A stretch of DNA of 64,000 nucleotides from Sophora flavescens (Eukaryota > Streptophyta > Magnoliopsida > Fabales > Fabaceae). The position numbers and the translations under genes are program-made. Below are positions 34,103 to 47,542 of the stretch, piece by piece. Under the pieces are notes generated by a model, which was given only the letters and a program-made list of their open reading frames with translations, was not told the DNA's origin and did no database searches. The stretch's first letter is position 1, and each line of letters begins with the position of its first letter. The stretch is taken from assembly GCA_030762895.1 (NCBI GenBank), contig JAUPTC010000121.1, forward strand, positions 31,707-95,706, given 5' to 3'.

Positions 34103-36021
34103 TGCCAATAGTAACTCCTATAAGTTATTAGTTTGTTTATTGTTTTGTTAATTATGTGGGAGTTACACTTTTTAATATGAGAAGTAAAGTGTGGCAGCCA
34201 CATAATGATGGTTATGAGAGAATAATAAACTCACCATTAGAGGCTGAGTTAAGGAGGGATTAGTGAGTCATTTAGTGACATGATTAGGCTAATTATTGTG
34301 GGGGTTATGATCTCTTTTGGAAGCACAAAAGTTGGCAGCCTAATACTCTATTTGTACACTCCATTTTCATGTCGAATAGTAACTTGGATGTTGAATTTGG
34401 ATTAAATCCATTTGTGAGGGAATTGTCTCTCTTTGGTTCTTGGTTGAGCCATCTTGTTCTTATCAAGAATCCCACGATTCTTGTGGCGAACCTCACTTGG
34501 CTTATCAAACTCTCTAGTTTGTGGCGCCATCGCCATCTCTAATCTTCACCATTTTCATATTTTCTTCCTTTTATGTTACAACTCAATTTGTAATTGTTAA
34601 AATTCAACCAAAAAGATCATCAAAGGCAACCTCACCATTTGGTTGTCATCAAGTGGTATCAAAGCTTAGGCTTTGGTTGAATTTTGAGTTCTGTTCTTCT
34701 TCTAACTTTCTCCTTTTCTTCTTTTTGCTATGTTGCGATTTGGAAATTTCGACTATGTGCAAGAACATAGGAAAGAGGTTGAAGAGTGGATCCGGCAAAT
34801 GCATGAGAGGCGTGACAAGAGGATGAGAGAAGCGAACAAAAGAGGTTGAGAAAAGAGGAAAGAATGAAGAGACAAATGGAAAGTTTTGAAGACCATGTGA
34901 AGAAGTTGGTGGAAGACTCCAACAATTAAGAGAATGAGAAGAAAGTGAGAGAGAAATCAAAACAAGAGAATGAGGCAAAAGCAAAAGAGAGTGAAAAGAA
35001 AAGTGATGATCAAAGGAAAAAGAAAAAGAGAGTGAAAAGAAGAGTGATGATCAAAGGAAAAAGAAAGCGAGAGTGAAAAGAAGAGTGATAATCAAGAGGA
35101 AAAAGAAAAAGAGAGTGAAAATAAGAATGATGAGCAAGAGAAAAATAGTGAGCAAAAAAGAGTTCTTTGGCAACAAAAAGTGAGGAGAAGAGGGCTTTGA
35201 TTTCAAGACAGCCCCATTGCATAATTTGTTGCAAGGACTTTTGTTTAATTTCCAATGCTTCTAATGATCTCTCTTTGCCTAAGCGGTGTTGTAACTCTTT
35301 TGCAAAAATTTGGAGATTTCATCCCGAAGGAAGTACCCCATGGTTGGCAAACTTTCATGGATTCCCAAAGGCTCTATAAAGAACCTACTCATGTTTTACC
35401 TCCCATTGAAATATATTATGAACTTAAGTTTGATACAACCGATGTAATGGAAGAGTTCATCCCAAGGGAGGTACTCCATGGCTTGGGAACTTGCATGGTC
35501 ACCCAAAAGTATGGATATCTTAACACAAGATTCGATAACATGCTTGGGATTGAAGTCATAAATTCGAGGGCGAATTTTCTTAAAGAAGGAGGGTATGATA
35601 TGAGCCATGGGGGGGGGGCAAGTCAATTTCCAACAAGAATGATATGAGCCCAGTGAAGGCGATGGATCAAGAATCAAATCAAGGACTTGGTGGGCCCATG
35701 AAAAAAGTTAGACACAAGAAAGCCCAACAAGCTCTTAATTACATGGGGGCTATTTTGATAGAAGCAAGCCCAAGAAGCGAGACCAAATGGAATGGAGCCC
35801 CAATTGATGACCTATCTCATTCAACTAGAAGACCCATGATCATTTTCAAATGGGGCGTGCTCTAGTTATGAGTCCACTTAGTTGTTTTATTTTAATTCAA
35901 TAAGTGTAATGGGTTATGTGTGTGTGTCCAAATTGGCTAAGTGTTGCAAATGGGTCAAGCCCACTTAAGTCCATGTTGTACACGAATTTGGGAGCTTAGT
36001 AGGGGGAACCTTTGGTTTGCA
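34103..36021 (+). mobile_element. Array 2 unit 9
   Basis: Length 1919 bp, primer-binding site 34654-34665, coding remnant 34730-35865. It shares with unit 8 the agagaagcgaac change, the TAA in aacaattaag (near 34926) and the extra-C LTR variant. A-run losses in the repeats add frameshifts. Poly-G is 10 nt. Confidence 0.88.
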
Positions 36022-37943
36022 TGCCAATAGTAACTCCTATAAGTTATTAGTTTGTTTATTGTTTTGTTAATTATGTGGGAGTTACACTTTTTAATATGAG
36101 AAGTAAAGTGTGGCAGCCACATAATGATGGTTATGAGAGAATAATAAACTCACCATTAGAGGCTGAGTTAAGGAGGGATTAGTGAGTCATTTAGTGACAT
36201 GATTAGGCTAATTATTGTGGGGGTTATGATCTCTTTTGGAAGCACAAAAGTTGGCAGCCTAATACTCTATTTGTACACTCCATTTTCATGTCGAATAGTA
36301 ACTTGGATGTTGAATTTGGATTAAATCCATTTGTGAGGGAATTGTCTCTCTTTGGTTCTTGGTTGAGCCATCTTGTTCTTATCAAGAATCCACGATTCTT
36401 GTGGCGAACCTCACTTGGCTTATCAAACTCTCTAGTTTGTGGCGCCATCGCCATCTCTAATCTTCACCATTTTCATATTTTCTTCCTTTTATGTTACAAC
36501 TCAATTTGTAATTGTTAAAATTCAACCAAAAAGATCATCAAAGGCAACCTCACCATTTGGTTGTCATCAAGTGGTATCAAAGCTTAGGCTTTGGTTGAAT
36601 TTTGAGTTCTGTTCTTCTTCTAACTTTCTCCTTTTCTTCTTTTTGCTATGTTGCGATTTGGAAATTTCGACTATGTGCAAGAACATAGGAAAGAGGTTGA
36701 AGAGTGGATCCGGCAAATGCATGAGAGGCGTGACAAGAGGATGAGAGAGAACGAACAAAAGAGGTTGAGAAAAGAGGAAAGAATGAAGAGACAAATGGAA
36801 AGTTTTGAAGACCATGTGAAGAAGTTGGTGGAAGACTCCAACAATTAAGAGAATGAGAAGAAAGTGAGAGAGAAATCAAAACAAGAGAATGAGGCAAAAG
36901 CAAAAGAGAGTGAAAAGAAAAGTGATGATCAAAAGGAAAAAGAAAAAGAGAGTGAAAAGAAGAGTGATGATCAAAAGGAAAAAGAAAACGAGAGTGAAAA
37001 GAAGAGTGATAATCAAGAGGAAAAAGAAAAAGAGAGTGAAAATAAGAATGATGAGCAAGAGAAAAATAGTGAGCAAAAAGAGAGTTCTTTGGCAACAAAA
37101 AGTGAGGAGAAGAGGGCTTTGATTTCAAGACAGCCCCATTGCATAATTTGTTGCAAGGACTTTTGTTTAATTTCCAATGCTTCTAATGATCTCTCTTTGC
37201 CTAGCGGTGTTGTAACTCTTTTGCAAAAATTTGGAGATTTCATCCCGAAGGAAGTACCCCATGGTTGGCAAACTTTCATGGATTCCAAAAGGCTCTATAA
37301 AGAACCTACTCATGTTTTACCTCCCATTGAAATATATTATGAACTTAAGTTTGATACAACCGATGTAATGGAAGAGTTCATCCCAAGGGAGGTACTCCAT
37401 GGCTTGGGAACTTGCATGGTCACCCAAAAGTATGGATATCTTAACACAAGATTCGATAACATGCTTGGGATTGAAGTCATAAATTCGAGGACGAATTTTC
37501 TTAAAGAAGGAGGGTATGATATGAGCCATTGGGGGGGGGGCAAGTCAATTTCCAACAAGAATGATATGAGCCCAGTGAAGACGATGGATCAAGAATCAAA
37601 TCAAGGACTTGGTGGGCCCATGAAAAAAGTTAGACACAAGAAAGCCCAACAAGCTCTTAATTACATGGGGGGCTATTTTGATAGAAGCAAGCCCAAGAAG
37701 CGAGACCAAATGGAATGGAGCCCCAATTGATGACCTATCTCATTCAACTAGAAGACCCATGATCATTTTCAAATGGGGCGTGCTCTAGTTATGAGTCCAC
37801 TTAGTTGTTTTATTTTAATTCAATAAGTGTAATGGGTTATGTGTGTGTGTCCAAATTGGCTAAGTGTTGCAAATGGGTCAAGCCCACTTAAGTCCATGTT
37901 GTACACGAATTTGGGAGCTTAGTAGGGGAACCTTTGGTTTGCA
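36022..37943 (+). mobile_element. Array 2 unit 10 (best-preserved frame)
   Basis: Length 1922 bp, primer-binding site 36572-36583, coding remnant 36648-37788, poly-G of 10 nt. It combines the tagcgg linker, full-length A-runs and a G count that keeps one frame, so only a single TAA interrupts it. Confidence 0.88.
36648..37730 (+). pseudogene. Nearly complete array 2 coding frame, one internal stop (unit 10)
   Basis: One frame of 361 codons including the terminal stop runs from the ATG at 36648 to 37730, interrupted only by TAA at 36846-36848 (codon 67, in aacaattaag; other units read aacaagaaag here). The part after the stop is open for 288 codons. Order along the frame: charged helical start, four 14-residue repeats, RALISRQP, LPSGVVTLLQKF, FIPKEVPHG, LPPIEIYYELKF, FIPREVLHG, INSRTNFLKEGGYDM, a short glycine run from the poly-G tract, and GPMKKVRHKKAQQALN. 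No catalytic domain is present. Whether the frame was ever translated is unknown. It may only reflect descent from Gag-Pol. Confidence 0.7.
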
Positions 37944-39865
37944 TGCCAATAGTAACTCCTATAAGTTATTAGTTTGTTTATTGTTTTGTTAATTATGTGG
38001 GAGTTACACTTTTTAATATGAGAAGTAAAGTGTGGCAGCCACATAATGATGGTTATGAGAGAATAATAAACTCACCATTAGAGGCTGAGTTAAGGAGGGA
38101 TTAGTGAGTCATTTAGTGACATGATTAGGCTAATTATTGTGGGGGTTATGATCTCTTTTGGAAGCACAAAAGTTGGCAGCCTAATACTCTATTTGTACAC
38201 TCCATTTTCATGTCGAATAGTAACTTGGATGTTGAATTTGGATTAAATCCATTTGTGAGGGAATTGTCTCTCTTTGGTTCTTGGTTGAGCCATCTTGTTC
38301 TTATCAAGAATCCCACGATTCTTGTGGCGAACCTCACTTGGCTTATCAAACTCTCTAGTTTGTGGCGCCATCGCCATCTCTAATCTTCACCATTTTCATA
38401 TTTTCTTCCTTTTATGTTACAACTCAATTTGTAATTGTTAAAATTCAACCAAAAAAAGATCATCAAAGGCAACCTCACCATTTGGTTGTCATCAAGTGGT
38501 ATCAAAGCTTAGGCTTTGGTTGAATTTTGAGTTCTGTTCTTCTTCTAACTTTCTCCTTTTCTTCTTTTTGCTATGTTGCGATTTGGAAATTTCGACTATG
38601 TGCAAGAACATAGGAAAGAGGTTGAAGAGTGGATCCGGCAAATGCATGAGAGGCGTGACAAGAGGATGAGAGAGAACGAACAAAAGAGGTTGAGAAAAGA
38701 GGAAAGAATGAAGAGACAAATGGAAAGTTTTGAAGACCATGTGAAGAAGTTGGTGGAAGACTCCAACAATTAAGAGAATGAGAAGAAAGTGAGAGAGAAA
38801 TCAAAACAAGAGAATGAGGCAAAAGCAAAAGAGAGTGAAAAGAAAAGTGATGATCAACCGTAAAAACAAAAAGAGAGTGAAAAGAAGAGTGATGATCAAA
38901 AGGAAAAAGAAAACGAGAGTGAAAAGAAGAGTGATAATCAAGAGGAAAAAGAAAAAGAGAGTGAAAATAAGAATGATGAGCAAGAGAAAAATAGTGAGCA
39001 AAAAGAGAGTTCTTTGGCAACAAAAAGTGAGGAGAAGAGGGCTTTGATTTCAAGACAGCCCCATTGCATAATTTGTTGCAAGGACTTTTGTTTAATTTCA
39101 ATGCTTCTAATGATCTCTCTTTGCCTAAGCGGTGTTGTAACTCTTTTGCAAAAATTTGGAGATTTCATCCCGAAGGAAGTACCCCATGGTTGGCAAACTT
39201 TCATGGATTCCAAAGGCTCTATAAAGAACCTACTCATGTTTTACCTCCCCGTGAAAGATGTTATGAACTTAAGGTTGATCCCAGCGATGTAATGGAAGAG
39301 GTCATCCCAAGGGAGGTACTCCATGGCTTAGGAACTTGCATGGTCACCCAAAAGTATGGATATCTTAACACAAGATTCGATAACATGCTTGGGATTGAAG
39401 TCATAAATTCGAGGACGAATTTTGTTAAAGAAGGAGGGTATGATATGAGCCATTGGGGGGGGGGCAAGTCAATTTCCAACAAGAATGATATGAGCCCAGT
39501 GAAGACGATGGATCAAGAATCAAATCAAGGACTTGGTGGGCCCATGAAAAAAGTTAGACACAAGAAAGCCCAACAAGCTCTTAATTACATGGGGGCTATT
39601 TTGATAGAATCAAGCCCAAGAACGAGACCAAATGGAATTGAGCACCAATTGATGACATATCTCATTCAACTAGAATACACATGATCATTTTCAAATGGGG
39701 CGTGCTCTAGTTATGAGTCCACTTAGTTGTTTTATTTTAATTCAATAAGTGTAATGGGTTATGTGTGTGTGTCCAAATTGGCTAAGTGTTGCAAATGGGT
39801 CAAGCCCACTTAAGTCCATGTTGTACACGAATTTGGGAGCTTAGTAGGGGAACCTTTGGTTTGCA
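37944..39865 (+). mobile_element. Array 2 unit 11, with patches of clustered substitutions
   Basis: Length 1922 bp, primer-binding site 38497-38508, coding remnant 38573-39710. It has the TAA at 38771-38773, a changed word gatcaaccgtaaaaac near 38852-38867 that adds another stop, a dense patch at 39247-39302 in the RT-edge region (including gatcccagcgatg), and scattered changes at 39608-39684. Part of the patch resembles unit 23 (gatccagcga near 62091), suggesting an older variant. Poly-G is 10 nt. Confidence 0.88.
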
Positions 39866-41786
39866 TGCCAATAGTAACTCCTATAAGTTATTAGTTTGTT
39901 TATTGTTTTGTTAATTATGTGGGAGTTACACTTTTTAATATGAGAAGTAAAGTGTGGCAGCCACATAATGATGGTTATGAGAGAATAATAAACTCACCAT
40001 TAGAGAAGCTGAGTTAAGGAGGGATTAGTGAGTCATTTAGTGACATGATTAGGCTAATTATTGTGGGGGTTATGATCTCTTTTGGAAGCACAAAAGTTGG
40101 CAGCCTAATACTCTATTTGTACACTCCATTTTCATGTCGAATAGTAACTTGGATGTTGAATTTGGATTAAATCCATTTGTGAGGGAATTGTCTCTCTTTG
40201 GTTCTTGGTTGAGCCATCTTGTTCTTATCAAGAATCCACGATTCTTGTGGCGAACCTCACTTGGCTTATCAAACTCTCTAGTTTGTGGCGCCATCGCCAT
40301 CTCTAATCTTCACCATTTTCATATTTTCTTCCTTTTATGTTACAACTCAATTTGTAATTGTTAAAATTCAACCAAAAAGATCATCAAAGGCAACCTCACC
40401 ATTTGGTTGTCATCAAGTGGTATCAAAGCTTAGGCTTTGGTTGAATTTTGAGTTCTGTTCTTCTTCTAACTTTCTCCTTTTCTTCTTTTTGCTATGTTGC
40501 GATTTGGAAATTTCGACTATGTGCAAGAACATAGGAAAGAGGTTGAAGAGTGGATCCGGCAAATGCATGAGAGGCGTGACAAGAGGATGAGAGAGAACGA
40601 ACAAAAGAGGTTGAGAAAAGAGGAAAGAATGAAGAGACAAATGGAAAGTTTTGAAGACCATGTGAAGAAGTTGGTGGAAGACTCCAACAAGAAAGAGAAT
40701 GAGAAGAAAGTGAGAGAGAAATCAAAACAAGAGAATGAGGCAAAAGCAAAAGAGAGTGAAAAGAAAAGTGATGATCAAAAGGAAAAAGAAAAGAGAGTGA
40801 AAAGAAGAGTGATGATCAAAAGGAAAAAAAAAGCGAGAGTGAAAAGAAGAGTGATAATCAAGAGGAAAAAGAAAAAGAGAGTGAAAATAAGAATGATGAG
40901 CAAGAGAAAAATAGTGAGCAAAAAGAGAGTTCTTTGGCAACAAAAGTGAGGAGAAGAGGGCTTTGATTTCAAGACAGCCCCATTGCATAATTTGTTGCAA
41001 GGACTTTTGTTTAATTTCAATGCTTCTAATGATCTCTCTTTGCCTAAGCGGTGTTGTAACTCTTTTGCAAAAATTTGGAGATTTCATCCCGAAGGAAGTA
41101 CCCCATGGTTGGCAAACTTTCATGGATTCCAAAAGGCTCTATAAAGAACCTACTCATGTTTTACCTCCCATTGAAATATATTATGAACTTAAGTTTGATA
41201 CAACCGATGTAAAGGAAGAGTTCATCCCAAGGGAGTTACTCCATGGCTTAGGAACTTGCATGGTCACCCAAAAGTATGGATATCTTAACACAAGATTCGA
41301 TAACATGCTTGGGATTGAAGTCATAAATTCGAGGGCGAATTTTCTTAAAGAAGGAGGGTATGATATGAGCCATTGGGGGGGGGGCAAGTCAATTTCCAAC
41401 AAGTATGATATGAGCCGAGTGAAGTCGTTGGATCAATATTCAATTCAATGACTTGGTGGGCCCATGAAAAAAGTTAGACACAAGAAAGCCCAACAAGCTC
41501 TTAATTACATGGGGGCTATTTTGATAGAAGCAAGCCCAAGAAGCGAGACCAAATGGAATGGAGCCCCAATTGATGACCTATCTCATTCAACTAGAAGACC
41601 CATGATCATTTTCAAATGGGGCGTGCTCTAGTTATGAGTCCCCTTACTTGTTTTATTTTAATTCAATAAGTGTAATGGGTTATGTGTGTGTGTCCAAATT
41701 GGCTAAGTGTTGCAAATGGGTCAAGCCCACTTAAGTCCATGTAGTACACGAATTTGGGAGCTTAGTAGGGGAACCTTTGGTTTGCA
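39866..41786 (+). mobile_element. Array 2 unit 12
   Basis: Length 1921 bp, primer-binding site 40418-40429, coding remnant 40494-41631, poly-G of 10 nt. The LTR has a private insertion (agagAAgctgag near 40005). A patch of substitutions at 41404-41450 creates a stop in the Pol tail. The first frame is open for 151 codons but shifts within the 14-residue repeats. Confidence 0.88.
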
Positions 41787-43706
41787 TGCCAATAGTAACT
41801 CCTATAAGTTATTAGTTTGTTTATTGTTTTGTTAATTATGTGGGAGTTACACTTTTTAATATGAGAAGTAAAGTGTGGCAGCCACATAATGATGGTTATG
41901 AGAGAATAATAAACTCACCATTAGAGGCTGAGTTAAGGAGGGATTAGTGAGTCATTTAGTGACATGATTAGGCTAATTATTGTGGGGGTTATGATCTCTT
42001 TTGGAAGCACAAAAGTTGGCAGCCTAATACTCTATTTGTACACTCCATTTTCATGTCGAATAGTAACTTGGATGTTGAATTTGGATTAAATCCATTTGTG
42101 AGGGAATTGTCTCTCTTTGGTTCTTGGTTGAGCCATCTTGTTCTTATCAAGAATCCACGATTCTTGTGGCGAACCTCACTTGGCTTATCAAACTCTCTAG
42201 TTTGTGGCGCCATCGCCATCTCTAATCTTCACCATTTTCATATTTTCTTCCTTTTATGTTACAACTCAATTTGTAATTGTTAAAATTCAACCAAAAAGAT
42301 CATCAAAGGCAACCTCACCATTTGGTTGTCATCAAGTGGTATCAAAGCTTAGGCTTTGGTTGAATTTTGAGTTCTGTTCTTCTTCTAACTTTCTCCTTTT
42401 CTTCTTTTTGCTATGTTGCGATTTGGAAATTTCGACTATGTGCAAGAACATAGGAAAGAGGTTGAAGAGTGGATCCGGCAAATGCATGAGAGGCGTGACA
42501 AGAGGATGAGAGAGATCGAACAAAAGAGGTTGAGAAAAGAGGAAAGAATGAAGAGACAAATGGAAAGTTTTGAAGACCATGTGAAGAAGTTGGTGGAAGA
42601 CTCCAACAAGAAAGAGAATGAGAAGAAAGTGAGAGAGAAATCAAAACAAGAGAATGAGGCAAAAGCAAAAGAGAGTGAAAAGAAAAGTGATGATCAAAGG
42701 AAAAAGAAAAAGAGAGTGAAAAGAAGAGTGATGATCAAAGGAAAAAGAAAGCGAGAGTGAAAAGAAGAGTGATAATCAAGAGGAAAAAGAAAAAGAGAGT
42801 GAAAATAAGAATGATGAGCAAGAGAAAAATAGTGAGCAAAAGAGAGTTCTTTGGCAACAAAAAGTGAGGAGAAGAGGGCTTTGATTTCAAGACAGCCCCA
42901 TTGCATAATTTGTTGCAAGGACTTTTGTTTAATTTCAATGCTTCTAATGATCTCTCTTTGCCTAAGCGGTGTTGTAACTCTTTTGAAAAAATTTGGAGAT
43001 TTCATCCCGAAGGAAGTACCCCATGGTTGGCAAACTTTCATGGATTCCAAAAGGCTCTATAAAGAACCTACTCATGTTTTACCTCCCATTGAAATATATT
43101 ATGAACTTAAGTTTGATACAACCGATGTAATGGAAGAGTTCATCCCAAGGAGGTACTCCATGGCTTAGGAACTTGCATGGTCACCCAAAAGTATGGATAT
43201 CTTAACACAAGATTCGATAACATGCTTGGGATTGAAGTCATAAATTCGAGGGCGAATTTTCTTAAAGAAGGAGGGTATGATATGAGCCATTGGGGGGGGG
43301 GGGCAAGTCAATTTCCAACAAGAATGATATGAGCCCAGTGAAGACGATGGATCAAGAATCAAATCAAGGACTTGGTGGGCCCATGAAAAAAGTTAGACAC
43401 AAGAAAGCCCAACAAGCTCTTAATTACATGGGGGCTATTTTGATAGAAGCAAGCCCAAGAAACGAGACCAAATGGAATGGAGCCCCAATTGATGACCTAT
43501 CTCATTCAACTAGAAGACCCATGATCATTTTCAAATGGGGCGTGCTCTAGTTATGAGTCCACTTAGTTGTTTTATTTTAATTCAATAAGTGTAATGGGTT
43601 ATGTGTGTGTGTCCAAATTGGCTAAGTGTTGCAAATGGGTCAAGCCCACTTAAGTCCATGTTGTACACGAATTTGGGAGCTTAGTAGGGGGAACCTTTGG
43701 TTTGCA
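41787..43706 (+). mobile_element. Array 2 unit 13
   Basis: Length 1920 bp, primer-binding site 42337-42348, coding remnant 42413-43550, poly-G of 12 nt. Lost A bases in two repeats and a lost G in cccaaggaggt near 43146 break the frame into short pieces (115, 105 and 86 codons). Confidence 0.88.
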
Positions 43707-45625
43707 TGCCAATAGTAACTCCTATAAGTTATTAGTTTGTTTATTGTTTTGTTAATTATGTGGGAGTTACACTTTTTAATATGAGAAGTAAAGTGTGGCA
43801 GCCACATAATGATGGTTATGAGAGAATAATAAACTCACCATTAGAGGCTGAGTTAAGGAGGGATTAGTGAGTCATTTAGTGACATGATTAGGCTAATTAT
43901 TGTGGGGGTTATGATCTCTTTTGGAAGCACAAAAGTTGGCAGCCTAATACTCTATTTGTACACTCCATTTTCATGTCGAATAGTAACTTGGATGTTGAAT
44001 TTGGATTAAATCCATTTGTGAGGGAATTGTCTCTCTTTGGTTCTTGGTTGAGCCATCTTGTTCTTATCAAGAATCCACGATTCTTGTGGCGAACCTCACT
44101 TGGCTTATCAAACTCTCTAGTTTGTGGCGCCATCGCCATCTCTAATCTTCACCATTTTCATATTTTCTTCCTTTTATGTTACAACTCAATTTGTAATTGT
44201 TAAAATTCAACCAAAAAAAGATCATCAAAGGCAACCTCACCATTTGGTTGTCATCAAGTGGTATCAAAGCTTAGGCTTTGGTTGAATTTTGAGTTCTGTT
44301 CTTCTTCTAACTTTCTCCTTTTCTTCTTTTTGCTATGTTGCGATTTGGAAATTTCGACTATGTGCAAGAACATAGGAAAGAGGTTGAAGAGTGGATCCGG
44401 CAAATGCATGAGAGGCGTGACAAGAGGATGAGAGAGAACGAACAAAAGAGGTTGAGAAAAGAGGAAAGAATGAAGAGACAAATGGAAAGTTTTGAAGACC
44501 ATGTGAAGAAGTTGGTGGAAGACTCCAACAAAGAAGAGAATGGAGAAGAAAGTGAGAGAGAAATCAAAACAAGAGAATGAGGCAAAAGCAAAAGAGAGTG
44601 AAAAGAAAGTGATGATCAAAAGGAAAAAGAAAAGAGAGTGAAAAGAAGAGTGATGATCAAAGGAAAAAGAAAGCGAGAGTGAAAAGAAGAGTGATAATCA
44701 AGAGGAAAAAGAAAAAGAGAGTGAAAATAAGAATGATGAGCAAGAGAAAAATAGTGAGCAAAAAGAGAGTTCTTTGGCAACAAAAAGTGAGGAGAAGAGG
44801 GCTTTGATTTCAAGACAGCCCCATTGCATAATTTGTTGCAAGGACTTTTGTTTAATTTCAATGCTTCTAATGATCTCTCTTTGCCTAAGCGGTGTTGTAA
44901 CTCTTTTGCAAAAATTTGGAGATTTCATCCCGAAGGAAGTACCCCATGGTTGGCAAACTTTCATGGATTCCAAAAGGCTCTATAAAGAACCTACTCATGT
45001 TTTACCTCCCATTGAAATATATTATGAACTTAAGTTTGATACAACCGATGTAATGGAAGAGTTCATCCCAAGGGGAGGTACTCCATGGCTTAGGAACTTG
45101 CATGGTCACCCAAAAGTATGGATATCTTAACACAAGATTCGATAACATGCTTGGGATTGAAGTCATAAATTCGAGGGCGAATTTTCTTAAAGAAGGAGGG
45201 TATGATATGAGCCATGGGGGGGGGGCAAGTCAATTTCCAACAAGAATGATATGAGCCCAGTGAAGACGATGGATCAAGAATCAAATCAAGGACTTGGTGG
45301 GCCCATGAAAAAAGTTAGACACAAGAAAGCCCAACAAGCTCTTAATTACATGGGGGCTATTTTGATAGAAGCAAGCCCAAGAGCGAGACCAAATGGAATG
45401 GAGCCCCAATTGATGACCTATCTCATTCAACTAGAAGACCCATGATCAATTTCAAATGGGGCGTGCTCTAGTTATGAGTCCACTTAGTTGTTTTATTTTA
45501 ATTCAATAAGTGTAATGGGTTATGTGTGTGTCCAAATTGGCTAAGTGTTGCAAATGGGTCAAGCCCACTTAAGTCCATGTTGTACACGAATTTGGGAGCT
45601 TAGTAGGGGGAACCTTTGGTTTGCA
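43707..45625 (+). mobile_element. Array 2 unit 14
   Basis: Length 1919 bp, primer-binding site 44259-44270, coding remnant 44335-45471, poly-G of 10 nt. Private changes are caaagaagagaatgg near 44528 and an extra G in aaggggaggt near 45072. Both shift the frame, leaving pieces of 81 and 118 codons. Confidence 0.88.
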
Positions 45626-47542
45626 TGCCAATAGTAACTCCTATAAGTTATTAGTTTGTTTATTGTTTTGTTAATTATGTGGGAGTTACACTTTTTAATA
45701 TGAGAAGTAAAGTGTGGCAGCCACATAATGATGGTTATGAGAGAATAATAAACTCACCATTAGAGGCTGAGTTAAGGAGGGATTAGTGAGTCATTTAGTG
45801 ACATGATTAGGCTAATTATTGTGGGGGTTATGATCTCTTTTGGAAGCACAAAAGTTGGCAGCCTAATACTCTATTTGTACACTCCATTTTCATGTCGAAT
45901 AGTAACTTGGATGTTGAATTTGGATTAAATCCATTTGTGAGGGAATTGTCTCTCTTTGGTTCTTGGTTGAGCCATCTTGTTCTTATCAAGAATCCACGAT
46001 TCTTGTGGCGAACCTCACTTGGCTTATCAAACTCTCTAGTTTGTGGCGCCATCGCCATCTCTAATCTTCACCATTTTCATATTTTCTTCCTTTTATGTTA
46101 CAACTCAATTTGTAATTGTTAAAATTCAACCAAAAAAAGATCATCAAAGGCAACCTCACCATTTGGTTGTCATCAAGTGGTATCAAAGCTTAGGCTTTGG
46201 TTGAATTTTGAGTTCTGTTCTTCTTCTAACTTTCTCCTTTTCTTCTTTTTTGCTATGTTGCGATTTGGAAATTTCGACTATGTGCAAGAACATAGGAAAG
46301 AGGTTGAAGAGTGGATCCGGCAAATGCATGAGAGGCGTGACAAGAGGATGAGAGAACGAACAAAAAGAGGTTGAGAAAAGAGGAAAGAATGAAGAGACAA
46401 ATGGAAAGTTTTGAAGACCATGTGAAGAAGTTGGTGGAAGACTCCAACAAGAAGAGAATGAGAAGAAAGTGAGAGAGAAATCAAAACAAGAGAATGAGGC
46501 AAAAGCAAAAGAGAGTGAAAAGAAAGTGATGATCAAAGGAAAAAGAAAAAGAGAGTGAAAAGAAGAGTGATGATCAAAAGGAAAAAGAAAACGAGAGTGA
46601 AAAGAAGAGTGATAATCAAGAGGAAAAAGAAAAAGAGAGTGAAAATAAGAATGATGAGCAAGAGAAAAATAGTGAGCAAAAGAGAGTTCTTTGGCAACAA
46701 AAAGTGAGGAGAAGAGGGCTTTGATTTCAAGACAGCCCCATTGCATAATTTGTTGCAAGGACTTTTGTTTAATTTCAATGCTTCTAATGATCTCTCTTTG
46801 CCTAAGCGGTGTTGTAACTCTTTTGCAAAAATTTGGATATTTCATCCCGAAGGAAGTACCCAATGGTTGGCAAACTTTCATGGATTCCAAAAGGCTCTAT
46901 AAAGAACCTACTCATGTTTTACCTCACATTGAAATATATTATGAACTTAAGTTTGATAAAAAAGATGTAATGGAAGAGTTCATCCCAAAGGAGGTACTCC
47001 ATGGCTTAGGAACTTGCATGGTCACCCAAAAGTATGGATATCTTAACACAAGATTCGATAACATGCTTGGGATTGAAGTCATAAATTCGAGGGCGAATTT
47101 TCTTAAAGAAGGAGGGTATGATATGAGCCATTGGGGGGGGGGCAAGTCAATTTCCAACAAGAATGATATGAGCCCAGTGAAGGCGATGGATCAAGAATCA
47201 AATCAAGGACTTGGTGGGCCCATGAAAAAAGTTAGACACAAGAAAGCCCAACAAGCTCTTAATTACATGGGGGCTATTTTGATAGAAGCAAGCCCAAAAC
47301 GAGACCAAATGGAATGGAGCCCCAATTGATGACCTATCTCATTCAACTAGAAGACCCATGATCATTTTCAAATGGGGCGTGCTCTAGTTATGAGTCCCCA
47401 TAGTTGTTTTATTTTAATTCAATAAGTGTAATGGGTTATGTGTGTGTGTCCAAATTGGCTAAGTGTTGCAAATGGGTCAAGCCCACTTAAGTCCATGTTG
47501 TACACGAATTTGGGAGCTTAGTAGGGGAACCTTTGGTTTGCA
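45626..47542 (+). mobile_element. Array 2 unit 15
   Basis: Length 1917 bp, primer-binding site 46178-46189, coding remnant 46254-47387, poly-G of 10 nt. Substitutions cluster at 46837-46966 (ggatatttc, cccaatgg, cctcacatt, gataaaaaagatg). The second half stays open for 212 codons (46691-47329). Confidence 0.88.
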
